The notes under the pieces were generated by a model. It saw only the letters and a list, made by a program, of their open reading frames with translations. It did not search any database and was not told where the DNA came from. The position numbers were made by a program, and so were the translations under genes. From Erysipelotrichaceae bacterium (lineage in GTDB: Bacteria; Bacillota_I; Bacilli_A; ML615J-28; CAG-313), in NCBI GenBank assembly GCA_015059015.1, contig SVBG01000003.1, forward strand, positions 124,001-188,000: DNA of 64,000 nt, written 5' to 3'. Positions within the stretch are counted from its first letter, which is position 1. Every line of letters starts with the position of its first letter. Shown in pieces: positions 1-7,274 of this stretch.

Positions 1-148
1 CAAATACTAGTGCAAGTAAATTAGGAAAAATATCAAGTAAAATCCTATAATTACTACTTACACCATTTTTAAATGATTCATAGCAATTAACCTTTTTAAT
101 AACGCCATATAAAATGATAAAACTTATATAAATAACAATTACAATCAT
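1..148 (-). CDS. spmB: Spore maturation protein B, N-terminal part (cut by window edge)
   Basis: About 49 N-terminal residues are visible: a hydrophobic segment (MIVIVIYISFIILYG) followed by KKVNCYESFKNGV and a second hydrophobic stretch, and the frame stays open to the window edge. The pattern of membrane segment, K-K-V, Y-E-x-F and x-x-G matches SpmB, a nucleoside-recognition (Gate) domain membrane protein. In Bacillus subtilis spmA and spmB follow dacB in one operon and affect spore core dehydration. The start ATG overlaps the spmA stop codon (ATGA), so the two are probably translationally coupled. The identification leans on the neighbours as much as on the short sequence. Confidence 0.8.
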   Translation of the reverse strand, partial: MIVIVIYISFIILYGVIKKVNCYESFKNGVSSNYRILLDIFPNLLALVF

Positions 149-723
149 AATTTACTTCTTTTATAAAATATACGATCTAATATTATCGCAAGAAAAGTTG
201 AAATGGATGTTGTAGCAATCATCATTAGAATTAATCCAAAACTACTACTACCATTATTTAATTTTCTAAGACTAATAATAGTGGTAGGAACCAAAGTTAA
301 ACAACTACAGTTTATCGCAATAAAAGTAAGCATACTTCTAGTCACCGTTTTTCCATTACTTGATTCTTTTGCCATTTCTTTAAAAGCTTTTAAACCTATA
401 GGTGTTGCAGCAGCGCCAAGTCCTAAAATATTAGCAACCATATTTGAACAAATAAGTTCATAAGCATAACTATCCATATCAAGTTCAGGATAGATCTTTT
501 TTAAAGGTTTCTTTAAATATTGACTAAATCTTTTTACCATTCCTGAATCAATCGCAATCTGAAATAAACCACCCCAAAATAAAATAAGGATTCCAGTTTG
601 AAAAAAAATTTCAAAAGCTTTCCTACTTGAATCAATCATAATATTTCCAAGGTTATTTATATTACCAGTAAATATACTAATAAAAATTCCTACTATTAAT
701 AGAAAACACCAAATCTTATTCAT
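145..723 (-). CDS. spmA: Spore maturation protein A (Gate-domain membrane protein)
   Basis: This 192-residue polytopic membrane protein has the Gate/nucleoside-recognition features of SpmA: an N-terminal transmembrane helix, then F-W-G-G-L around residues 49-53, and a conserved central block (ANILGLGAAATPIGLKA, about residues 97-113) followed by further hydrophobic helices. Length is close to the usual 190-200 residues. The start has a strong GAGGAGGG site. It lies between a D,D-carboxypeptidase gene and spmB, the dacB-spmA-spmB order of spore formers, where the products act in cortex peptidoglycan modification and spore dehydration. The biochemical role of SpmA is not established, and a transport or scaffold role is inference. 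Confidence 0.9.
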   Translation of the reverse strand: MNKIWCFLLIVGIFISIFTGNINNLGNIMIDSSRKAFEIFFQTGILILFWGGLFQIAIDSGMVKRFSQYLKKPLKKIYPELDMDSYAYELICSNMVANILGLGAAATPIGLKAFKEMAKESSNGKTVTRSMLTFIAINCSCLTLVPTTIISLRKLNNGSSSFGLILMMIATTSISTFLAIILDRIFYKRSKL

Positions 724-745
724 AAACCCTCCTCAAATCGTTTGA

Positions 746-795
746 AATAAAAAAGACGAATAAATATCCACTCAACTTCTTAGAATTCGTCTTTT
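746..795 (-). terminator. Rho-independent terminator after dacB
   Basis: Arms AAAAGACGAAT (785-795) and its complement (751-761) enclose a 23-nt loop and are followed on the minus strand by a T-run. The hairpin overlaps the last codons of dacB and precedes the spmA ribosome binding site, so it may only partly uncouple spmAB from dacB. The loop still contains an ACTCAACTTCT remnant like the stem of the terminator near 3650. Confidence 0.7.
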
Positions 796-1623
796 AATTT
801 GACTAAAACCATATTCACTAAGTCTTTTATGTAAGTCCCAATCATTATATGCATCAAGTGTTACAACAACTACTTGATTAAATTCATTTTCAAATCCAGT
901 AATTAAAGTTCGTCCTGCTTTTTTGGTATAACCAGTTTTTCCACCTAAACAGTTTTCTAAAGAGTGTACTAGACGATGTTTATTTCTAAAGTTCAATATT
1001 TTATATTCATAGTTTACACATCTATAGGTTTTGGTTCTAAAAACTTCTTTAAAAAAATTAATCTTATAACAAGCAGAATAAAGAATTGCTAAGTCATATG
1101 CAGTAGTATAGTTATTAGTAATACCATCTAAACCATGAGGATTTTCAAAAGATGAATCTTTCATTCCTAGTTTTTCTTTCGTCTTATTCATAAGAATAAT
1201 AAAATCGTCAAGCACACCACTATATTTATATGCAAGTGCAAGAGCAGCATCATTACCACTACAAAGGAGTAATCCATAAATTAAATCTTTAACGCTTATG
1301 ACATCTCCTACTTCTAAATAAATTCTTGAACCTTCAACATTAATCATATCATAAGTTATTACAACAAAATCATCTAAATCATAATATTTATAAGCAACAT
1401 ATGCAGTTAAAACTTTAGTAAGTGAGGCCGGTAACATTTTAGTATAAGCGTTATTTTCATATAAAATTTCATTATTATATAAGTCAAGAACAATTGAGGA
1501 TTTTGAAGTGTCATTAAATATATTTGTATTTACAACTTGATCTATTTTTGTTTCAGGAATACATAAACCAATCATTAATATAATTATAACCATTAATAAT
1601 GTACCAATTAATTTATATTTCAT
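772..1623 (-). CDS. dacB: D-alanyl-D-alanine carboxypeptidase (DacB/DacF-type)
   Basis: This penicillin-binding protein removes the terminal D-Ala from peptidoglycan stem peptides and acts outside the membrane. An N-terminal hydrophobic segment (residues 5-22) serves as signal peptide or anchor. The three S11-peptidase motifs are present: SLTK (catalytic Ser, about residue 67), SGN (about 122) and KTGYT (about 230). At 283 residues it is shorter than Bacillus DacB or DacF and lacks the C-terminal beta domain of PBP5. It directly precedes spmA-spmB, as dacB does in Bacillus, which supports a role in spore cortex cross-link control. A CATATACT element upstream fits sigma-E control. A vegetative DacA-like role cannot be excluded. 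Confidence 0.88.
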   Translation of the reverse strand: MKYKLIGTLLMVIIILMIGLCIPETKIDQVVNTNIFNDTSKSSIVLDLYNNEILYENNAYTKMLPASLTKVLTAYVAYKYYDLDDFVVITYDMINVEGSRIYLEVGDVISVKDLIYGLLLCSGNDAALALAYKYSGVLDDFIILMNKTKEKLGMKDSSFENPHGLDGITNNYTTAYDLAILYSACYKINFFKEVFRTKTYRCVNYEYKILNFRNKHRLVHSLENCLGGKTGYTKKAGRTLITGFENEFNQVVVVTLDAYNDWDLHKRLSEYGFSQIKRRILRS

Positions 1624-1639
1624 ACTAGCATCACCACTT

Positions 1640-1648
1640 AAGTATATG
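1640..1648 (-). promoter_or_regulatory. Candidate sigma-E-type -10 element of dacB
   Basis: CATATACTT lies about 16 nt before the dacB start and matches 7 of the first 8 positions of the Bacillus SigE -10 consensus (CATACAnT). The same CATATACT followed by GGTGAT and AGTATG occurs before spoIVFA (22304-22311). In Bacillus both dacB and spoIVF are SigE genes. I see no convincing -35, and the region where it would lie overlaps the terminator of the upstream gene. Confidence 0.4.
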
Positions 1649-1660
1649 ATTTAATGATAA

Positions 1661-1690
1661 TAAAAAGACCACAATAAAATATTGTGGTCT
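1661..1690 (-). terminator. Rho-independent terminator after the lipoprotein gene
   Basis: AGACCACAAT (minus strand 1690-1681) pairs with ATTGTGGTCT (1675-1666), followed by TTTTTA on the minus strand. A nearly identical stem serves the miaA terminator near 4490. Confidence 0.85.
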
Positions 1691-1710
1691 ACGGATAGAA
1701 AGGGATTCAA

Positions 1711-3504
1711 TTAATTTAATTTTTTTATCGTTATATCGCCTTTATCAACAATTTCTTTTACATCATCACCAACTTCTATTAAATTACCATTAGCATCATA
1801 ATATCCAACACCTTCAGTTAATAAGGAATTTAGAGTATTGAAACATTTTAATCCACCAATAAATGTTACACCGATTCCTTCATCATTAGTTCCGAAGTTG
1901 ATTGGTTTATCGCTATAAATATGATTTTTGTTACTTTCGATTGTTCCACCATTAATATAATTTGTACTTCTTAAATGAAGTCCTTCTGCAAATGGACCAT
2001 TCACACAAATGTAACCATCATTCATTGTTAATGTACCACCGTTACCTTCAAAATATATTCCTGCAGTAATCCACATTTCACTAACACTATTAACAACGAT
2101 TAATCCACCATTTATTGTAAGAGTTCCTAAATACATACATATTCCGTTTGCAACCCAATCACCTATTGTATTATTTACTTCTATTATTCCATTATTGAAT
2201 ATTAATGTTCCACCTTGATTATAAATTCCTATATATTCAGCAAGAATTTTACCACTTTGACCAATTGAATTATCTTCAATAGTTACAACTGCATCACATA
2301 ATTCTCCCCACTCTTTACCTATTTGAATTACTGAAAATGGTGAATTTAATGCACTTAATTGATTTCCATTTAAATCAATAATTATATTACCAGTATCTAT
2401 TAAGATAGCATATTCTATTTGATCATGTTCATTCTTCTTAGCTTCTACTACGATATCATTCATTAATTTAAATGTTGCAGGATTTTCTGAAGAACTATTT
2501 TTTTTAGCGTTTGAAGTTGCATTTAAAATACCATTTGAAGAATATACTAAATATGTATTAGAAAATACATTGTATTCGTAACCATCCATATTATAATTAA
2601 TTTCATCAATCATACCTAAAATTTCACTATTTTCACCATAAGTTAATTCAAACATAGATATTAGATTTCCATATTCATCATGAATATAGATTCCTTCAAG
2701 TAGTGTAGCGGCATCATTTAATTTTATATCTATAGTTGTATTTGACGAGTTAGTATAACTAAACATTGTTTCACCTTCAAATAAACCATAAGTGCAATCA
2801 TATAATGAAATGTCACTTGCTACTTCTAAATTATATTTATCAGAAAAAATACTTGTAATGTTATAAGTTAATACTTCGGAAGTAATTGTTTTTGACCAGT
2901 CAGTGGTTTTTTTAAATAAATATGTAACATTTTCGTTAGTGTAATAATACATTTCACCAAGATAATTGTTTAAATATAGTAAGTTATCATCTAAATAATA
3001 TATTGTTTCATCAGCAGATGGAATATAATATTCTTTTACTGTAACTTTATTTAATGAAAGTGTATTATTAATAATTTGTTGTAATGCTTCTTTATTTAAA
3101 AGTATTTTACCACAATTATAATCACAAATAAAATCCTTATTTTTATCACTATGTTCAATTTTATTGATCTTTAAATCATTATATGAAGTTTTGGAAGTTC
3201 CAAATTCATCATTAAAATAAATTTCACATTCTGTGCAATACCAATATTCTTGCATGCCTTCTAATATACAAGTCGCATCTATTAATTCATGATGTTCTAA
3301 GCTATGACCGAGTTTATCAATTTCTTGATATGTTGTATAATCACATTCTTCGCATTTTTCGTAAGCTTCATATCCTTTGTCTGTACATGTAGGAAGCTTT
3401 TCTTCAAAGTTTACAAGTTCATGCTCATGTTTATTTTTGTTTTTACACCCTGTTAAACTAAAAAAGATTCCTATCATTAAGATTAGTAAAATAGTTCTTT
3501 TCAT
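1711..3504 (-). CDS. Secreted lipoprotein with Cys-rich N-terminal repeats and beta-helix-like C-terminus
   Basis: No specific function is recognised. I place the start at the ATG at 3504 (597 residues) because a perfect AGGAGGG site sits just before it; the longer frame beginning MPRREK lacks one. The N-terminus is a lipoprotein signal with lipobox LTGC (Cys about residue 20). Residues about 30-140 hold Cys/His-rich repeats (H-x-L-V/E, C-x-x-C-x-Y, G-x-x-x-x-Y-x-x-C), a type seen in other gut Bacillota lipoproteins. The C-terminal third has repeated GGT-L/I-x-x-N-x-G-x-I strands, typical of a right-handed beta-helix. It is a monocistronic unit with its own promoter, palindrome and terminator. 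An adhesin or polysaccharide-binding role is only a guess. Confidence 0.6.
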   Translation of the reverse strand: MKRTILLILMIGIFFSLTGCKNKNKHEHELVNFEEKLPTCTDKGYEAYEKCEECDYTTYQEIDKLGHSLEHHELIDATCILEGMQEYWYCTECEIYFNDEFGTSKTSYNDLKINKIEHSDKNKDFICDYNCGKILLNKEALQQIINNTLSLNKVTVKEYYIPSADETIYYLDDNLLYLNNYLGEMYYYTNENVTYLFKKTTDWSKTITSEVLTYNITSIFSDKYNLEVASDISLYDCTYGLFEGETMFSYTNSSNTTIDIKLNDAATLLEGIYIHDEYGNLISMFELTYGENSEILGMIDEINYNMDGYEYNVFSNTYLVYSSNGILNATSNAKKNSSSENPATFKLMNDIVVEAKKNEHDQIEYAILIDTGNIIIDLNGNQLSALNSPFSVIQIGKEWGELCDAVVTIEDNSIGQSGKILAEYIGIYNQGGTLIFNNGIIEVNNTIGDWVANGICMYLGTLTINGGLIVVNSVSEMWITAGIYFEGNGGTLTMNDGYICVNGPFAEGLHLRSTNYINGGTIESNKNHIYSDKPINFGTNDEGIGVTFIGGLKCFNTLNSLLTEGVGYYDANGNLIEVGDDVKEIVDKGDITIKKLN

Positions 3505-3541
3505 TTTTTCCCTCCTAGGCATTAAAATTTTTGTTTAGTTT

Positions 3542-3568
3542 TATACTCAAGTTCAATACTTGAGTATA
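3542..3568. promoter_or_regulatory. Perfect 11-bp palindrome over the transcription start (operator candidate)
   Basis: TATACTCAAGT (3542-3552) and ACTTGAGTATA (3558-3568) form a perfect inverted repeat with a 5-nt spacer. It begins at the last base of the -10 box and covers the predicted start of the lipoprotein transcript, where a repressor would bind. It could instead act as an mRNA 5' hairpin. Confidence 0.55.
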
Positions 3569-3596
3569 TTATAGTTAAAAAATTTTATATTTTCAA
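3568..3596 (-). promoter_or_regulatory. Sigma-A promoter of the lipoprotein gene
   Basis: TTGAAA (3591-3596) and TATAAT (3568-3573) are separated by exactly 17 nt on the minus strand, about 65 nt upstream of the chosen start codon. Confidence 0.75.
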
Positions 3597-3639
3597 TCAT
3601 TTAAATAATTTTTTTAATAAAACCCTTTCTAAAATCGTT

Positions 3640-3676
3640 TGAAATAAAAAAAGTTGAGTAAATATTCACTCAACTT
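3640..3676 (-). terminator. Rho-independent terminator after the SGNH hydrolase gene
   Basis: AAGTTGAGT pairs with ACTCAACTT (arms 3668-3676 and 3651-3659), followed by a run of T on the minus strand. The flanking AAATCGTTTGAAATAAAAAA is duplicated at about 735-754 beside the dacB terminator. Confidence 0.85.
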
Positions 3677-3688
3677 CTATAAAATAAG

Positions 3689-4426
3689 TTAATTAAAATT
3701 TGGATAAATAGTTAATATTTCTATTAATACCGGTTTTATTAAATTGGTAACAACATCATATCCTAATTCCGTAAAATGCCCTCCATCAATTGTATAACCA
3801 TCATATACTTCATTAGTAGTTACATCTAATAAAGGAGTATATAAATCAATAAAATGATAATTATATTTTTCTGCTAATTTTTTAATTTTAACATTATTAA
3901 AAGCAGCAAGTTGATTTTTTCTTCCCCAATTATCACCCATTGCGGTCAAAGATAACAACACAACTTTAGTATTTGGTAAATTTTCACTTAGTCCTATCAA
4001 TAAATTTTCATAATTATTAAACATTGAATCCATATTATTTGCACCAATAAGCATTACTACAACTTTAGGTTTTAAATCATATACACTTACTTGCATACGT
4101 TTTTCCAACCCTATTGTTGTTTCACCACCAATCCCACGATTAGAAACCACAAACTCTGGATAGTATTTTTCTAAATCATAAGCGTCAGTTAAGCTATCAC
4201 CAATAAATGCAACATCAATTTCATAGTCTTCAAATTTCTCATTTTCTTCTTCATAAATTTTTAATTTATTTTCGTAATATAACTTAACTTGTTCTTCAAA
4301 ATACTCTTTTTCTTTTCTTTCAGGAATAATTATTGTAAATAAGATAATCAAAAATGAAATTAATGTTAAAAAAAATATTGATAAAATAATTAAAATTATT
4401 TTCTTTTGTTTAATCATATTATACAC
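3689..4426 (-). CDS. Membrane-anchored SGNH/GDSL-family hydrolase
   Basis: This is a lipase/acylhydrolase-fold esterase, probably exported, since an N-terminal hydrophobic helix precedes the domain. All four SGNH blocks are visible: FIGDSLTD (block I, catalytic Ser), RGIGG (block II Gly), GANNM (block III Asn) and DGGHFTELGY (block V Asp-His). I prefer a GTG start at 4426 (245 residues) because AGAAAGG lies 8 nt upstream of it; the longer frame from the ATG at 4465 has no ribosome binding site, and the ATG at 4417 is also possible. The substrate is unknown; surface polysaccharide or peptidoglycan O-acetyl groups are typical for the family. Confidence 0.75.
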   Translation of the reverse strand: MYNMIKQKKIILIILSIFFLTLISFLIILFTIIIPERKEKEYFEEQVKLYYENKLKIYEEENEKFEDYEIDVAFIGDSLTDAYDLEKYYPEFVVSNRGIGGETTIGLEKRMQVSVYDLKPKVVVMLIGANNMDSMFNNYENLLIGLSENLPNTKVVLLSLTAMGDNWGRKNQLAAFNNVKIKKLAEKYNYHFIDLYTPLLDVTTNEVYDGYTIDGGHFTELGYDVVTNLIKPVLIEILTIYPNFN

Positions 4427-4473
4427 AAATAATACCTTTCTAAATCGCATAACTAATTTTAGCATATTATGAA

Positions 4474-4504
4474 TAAAAAGACCACAATAATGATATTGTG
4501 ATCT
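4474..4504 (-). terminator. Rho-independent terminator after miaA
   Basis: AGATCACAAT pairs with ATTGTGGTCT (one G-T pair) with a short loop and TTTTTATTC following on the minus strand. It overlaps the miaA stop codon. Confidence 0.85.
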
Positions 4505-5403
4505 TATTTTGTTAAGAAAATATTTATTAAGTTATAAATTTCATCAACAGTATTATTAAAGTTATTTACATCGATCAATACTTCTGTAACATATTCTTTG
4601 TTTCTAAACCATGTGAGTTGACGCTTTGCGTAGTTTCGTGAATATTGTTTAATTTTATCAATAGCTTCTTCTAAGGTATACTTACCACTTAGATAGTCAA
4701 ATAATTCTTTATAGCCTATTGCAGCTTTAGCGGTTGTCCCTAGTTTATCTGGATAAAAACTTTTAACTTCTTCAAGTAAACCTTCTTCAAGCATTTTATC
4801 AACTCTAGAATTAATTCGGTTATATAAAGCATTTCGATCATCATTTAAAACGATTACTAATGCATCATATAACATTTCTTTCTTTTTAGTTCCTTTTTGT
4901 TCATTACTAAGTGCTAATTCTAATGCTCTTAAAACTCTTTTTCTATTGTTTGGATGAATATTTTCATATGAAACAGGATCAATATCTTTTAATAATGCAT
5001 GTAGTTCTTCGTTTGATAAATTAAGATACTTTTCTTCAAAACTAGCATCTCTTGTTTTTCCATCAAAAGTATAATTACAAATAACACTTTCTAAATATAA
5101 TCCACTTCCTCCAACAATTAAAGGAACTAAGTTTTTTTCTTTAAAATCATTAATTTTTTGTCTTACAATTTTTTGATAATCTGCAACACTAAATGATTCT
5201 AAAGGATCTAAATAATCTATTAAATGATGGTTAATTTTAGATAATTCTTCTTTTGTTGGTTTAGCAGTTCCAATATTCATGCCTTTATATACTTGATATG
5301 CATCACCATTAATAATCTCAGTTTTAAGCGCTTGAGCGACTAATAGTGAACACTTTGTTTTTCCAACCGCTGTAGGACCGGTTATGATAACGACCTTATC
5401 CAT
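4504..5403 (-). CDS. miaA: tRNA dimethylallyltransferase
   Basis: MiaA adds a dimethylallyl group to N6 of adenosine 37 in tRNAs reading UNN codons. The N-terminal P-loop GPTAVGKT (residues 9-16), the D-x-x-Q-V-Y-K-G-M-N-I-G-T-A-K-P block (about 35-50), GGSGLY (about 99-104) and the C-terminal YAKRQLTWFRN motif are all present. The length of 299 residues is usual. It follows mutL with no gap (its ATG abuts the mutL stop), completing a mutS-mutL-miaA operon like that of many Bacillota. No hfq follows; a terminator overlaps the end of the gene. Confidence 0.97.
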   Translation of the reverse strand: MDKVVIITGPTAVGKTKCSLLVAQALKTEIINGDAYQVYKGMNIGTAKPTKEELSKINHHLIDYLDPLESFSVADYQKIVRQKINDFKEKNLVPLIVGGSGLYLESVICNYTFDGKTRDASFEEKYLNLSNEELHALLKDIDPVSYENIHPNNRKRVLRALELALSNEQKGTKKKEMLYDALVIVLNDDRNALYNRINSRVDKMLEEGLLEEVKSFYPDKLGTTAKAAIGYKELFDYLSGKYTLEEAIDKIKQYSRNYAKRQLTWFRNKEYVTEVLIDVNNFNNTVDEIYNLINIFLTK

Positions 5404-7274
5404 TAAATAACCCTCTTAAACATTTTTTCAATTTCATAAGTAGAAATTTTCACAAGTGTTGGACGGCCATGTGGACAAGTATAAGGCATCTGGCATTGTT
5501 TTAAGTTATTTAATAGTTCATTTACTTCTGATTCAAGAATAAAAGTATTTGCTTTAATAGATTTTTTACAAGATAACTTTTTAGCTAGGCTTTCATACAT
5601 AACACTTTTAGAAACATTTTGATTATTAATTAAATGATTAATAATGTCATTAATAAACTCAATTTCTAAATTTTTAGGAATCCATAAAGGTATCTCTCTA
5701 ACAATGATTGTTGTACCTCCAAATGGTTCAAATTTAATACCTAATTTATTTAATTCAGGTTCTTTTTCATTGATAAGAGGAATTTCAGAAACACTAAATT
5801 CTAATTTGATTGGAACTAATAATTCATAAGATTGATTAGATTCTTTTTCAAAAGATTTTCTAATCTTTTCATACATACATCTTTCCATTGCAGCATGTTG
5901 ATCGATTAAATATAATTCAGCTCCACCATCAAATAAAAGGTATGTTTTATGATATTGACCAATATAAGTAAGCGTATCAAAGATTGATTCTTGAAACTCT
6001 ACTTTTTGAACTTCTACTTTAGTTTCTATTTCTAATTCAAAAGCATTATCATCGTCTTCATCATATTCATCATCATCGTAATCTTCATCATCGTCAAAAT
6101 TATCTTCCGCATCTTCTAAGTCAGGAAAAACATTCCCCTCATCAAACTCGTCCCATAGCGTTTCAATGGATTCTTCTTTAATAATTTCTGGTTCATCCTC
6201 TTTAATTACAGTTACATAAGGATTTTCATCAATTACAGGAATTTCTTTCTTAATATCTTTTTCTTTTGCTTCATAGACAAGTTCTGTATGATATAATGCT
6301 TTTCCAATAGTTGAAGTGATCATTTCTCGTAAAATTAGTTCATCAGTAAATCTAATTTCAAGTTTTGTAGGATGAACGTTTACATCAATAAGGGATGGAT
6401 CACATTCTATTTCTAATACTGTTATTGGATATTTACCAACAGGAATGATTGATTTATATGCATCTGTTACTGCAAATAAGATATTTAAATTTCTAATAAT
6501 ACGATTATTAATAATTATATTAATGTAGTTTTTATTAGAACGATATACATTATTTGTCGTAGTGTATCCTTTAATATGATATAAATCGTTCCTATTTTCG
6601 AATTTTATTAAGCTTTTGGCAACATCAAGACCATATGTTTGTCCCATTAAAGAAATAATGTCACCTGATCCATCTGTTTGATAAATTAATTTATTATTAT
6701 TAATTAGAATAAACTGAATTGTTGGATTTGCAAGCGCAATACGGTTAATTAACGTTGTTATATGTGATAATTCGACACTTTCTGTACTTAGGTGTTTTAG
6801 TCTTGCGGGAGTATTAAAAAATAGATTTTCAACCTCTACTTTAGTACCAATTGGCATTGAAGTTATTCCTTCATCTACTAAATCACTTGACTTATATTGA
6901 TAAAAATAACCATTAACACCATCAGTACAAGATGAAATACGCATTTTAGAAACACTTTGAATTGATGGTAGTGCTTCACCTCTAAAGCCAAGTGTTGCAA
7001 TATTAAATAAATCTTTAGAAGTTTTAATTTTTGAAGTTGCATGAGGTTTTATAGCAACAGGTATTTGATCTTTAGTCATCCCAAAACCGTTATCTAAGAC
7101 GGTGATTTTTTTTATTCCACTATTTATTAATTCAACTTTTATAACAGAAGATAAAGCATCGATTGCATTTTCAACAAGTTCTTTTACAACACTCGCAGGA
7201 CGTTCTACTACTTCACCTGCTGATATTAAATTAGCAATTTCTTTTGATAATTCATTAATTGTAGGTAGACTCAT
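5403..7274 (-). CDS. mutL: DNA mismatch repair protein MutL with endonuclease motif
   Basis: MutL couples mismatch recognition by MutS to strand incision. The GHKL ATPase motifs are present: ELVENAID (about 31-38), DNGFGM (about 61-66), ATSKI and GFRGEAL. The C-terminal domain carries the nuclease motif DQHAAMERCMYE and a CPHGRP motif near the end, so this is the nicking type found in organisms lacking MutH. The linker (about residues 350-430) is exceptionally acidic, including a run of Asp/Glu with interspersed Tyr. The gene abuts mutS (shared base at 7274) and miaA (5403), indicating one operon. At 623 residues it is normal in length. Confidence 0.97.
   Translation of the reverse strand: MSLPTINELSKEIANLISAGEVVERPASVVKELVENAIDALSSVIKVELINSGIKKITVLDNGFGMTKDQIPVAIKPHATSKIKTSKDLFNIATLGFRGEALPSIQSVSKMRISSCTDGVNGYFYQYKSSDLVDEGITSMPIGTKVEVENLFFNTPARLKHLSTESVELSHITTLINRIALANPTIQFILINNNKLIYQTDGSGDIISLMGQTYGLDVAKSLIKFENRNDLYHIKGYTTTNNVYRSNKNYINIIINNRIIRNLNILFAVTDAYKSIIPVGKYPITVLEIECDPSLIDVNVHPTKLEIRFTDELILREMITSTIGKALYHTELVYEAKEKDIKKEIPVIDENPYVTVIKEDEPEIIKEESIETLWDEFDEGNVFPDLEDAEDNFDDDEDYDDDEYDEDDDNAFELEIETKVEVQKVEFQESIFDTLTYIGQYHKTYLLFDGGAELYLIDQHAAMERCMYEKIRKSFEKESNQSYELLVPIKLEFSVSEIPLINEKEPELNKLGIKFEPFGGTTIIVREIPLWIPKNLEIEFINDIINHLINNQNVSKSVMYESLAKKLSCKKSIKANTFILESEVNELLNNLKQCQMPYTCPHGRPTLVKISTYEIEKMFKRVI

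Noticed and set aside
3505-3522. Longer N-terminus MPRREK for the lipoprotein
   Set aside because: These codons are the AGGAGGG ribosome binding site of the downstream ATG at 3504, which also begins a perfect lipoprotein signal.
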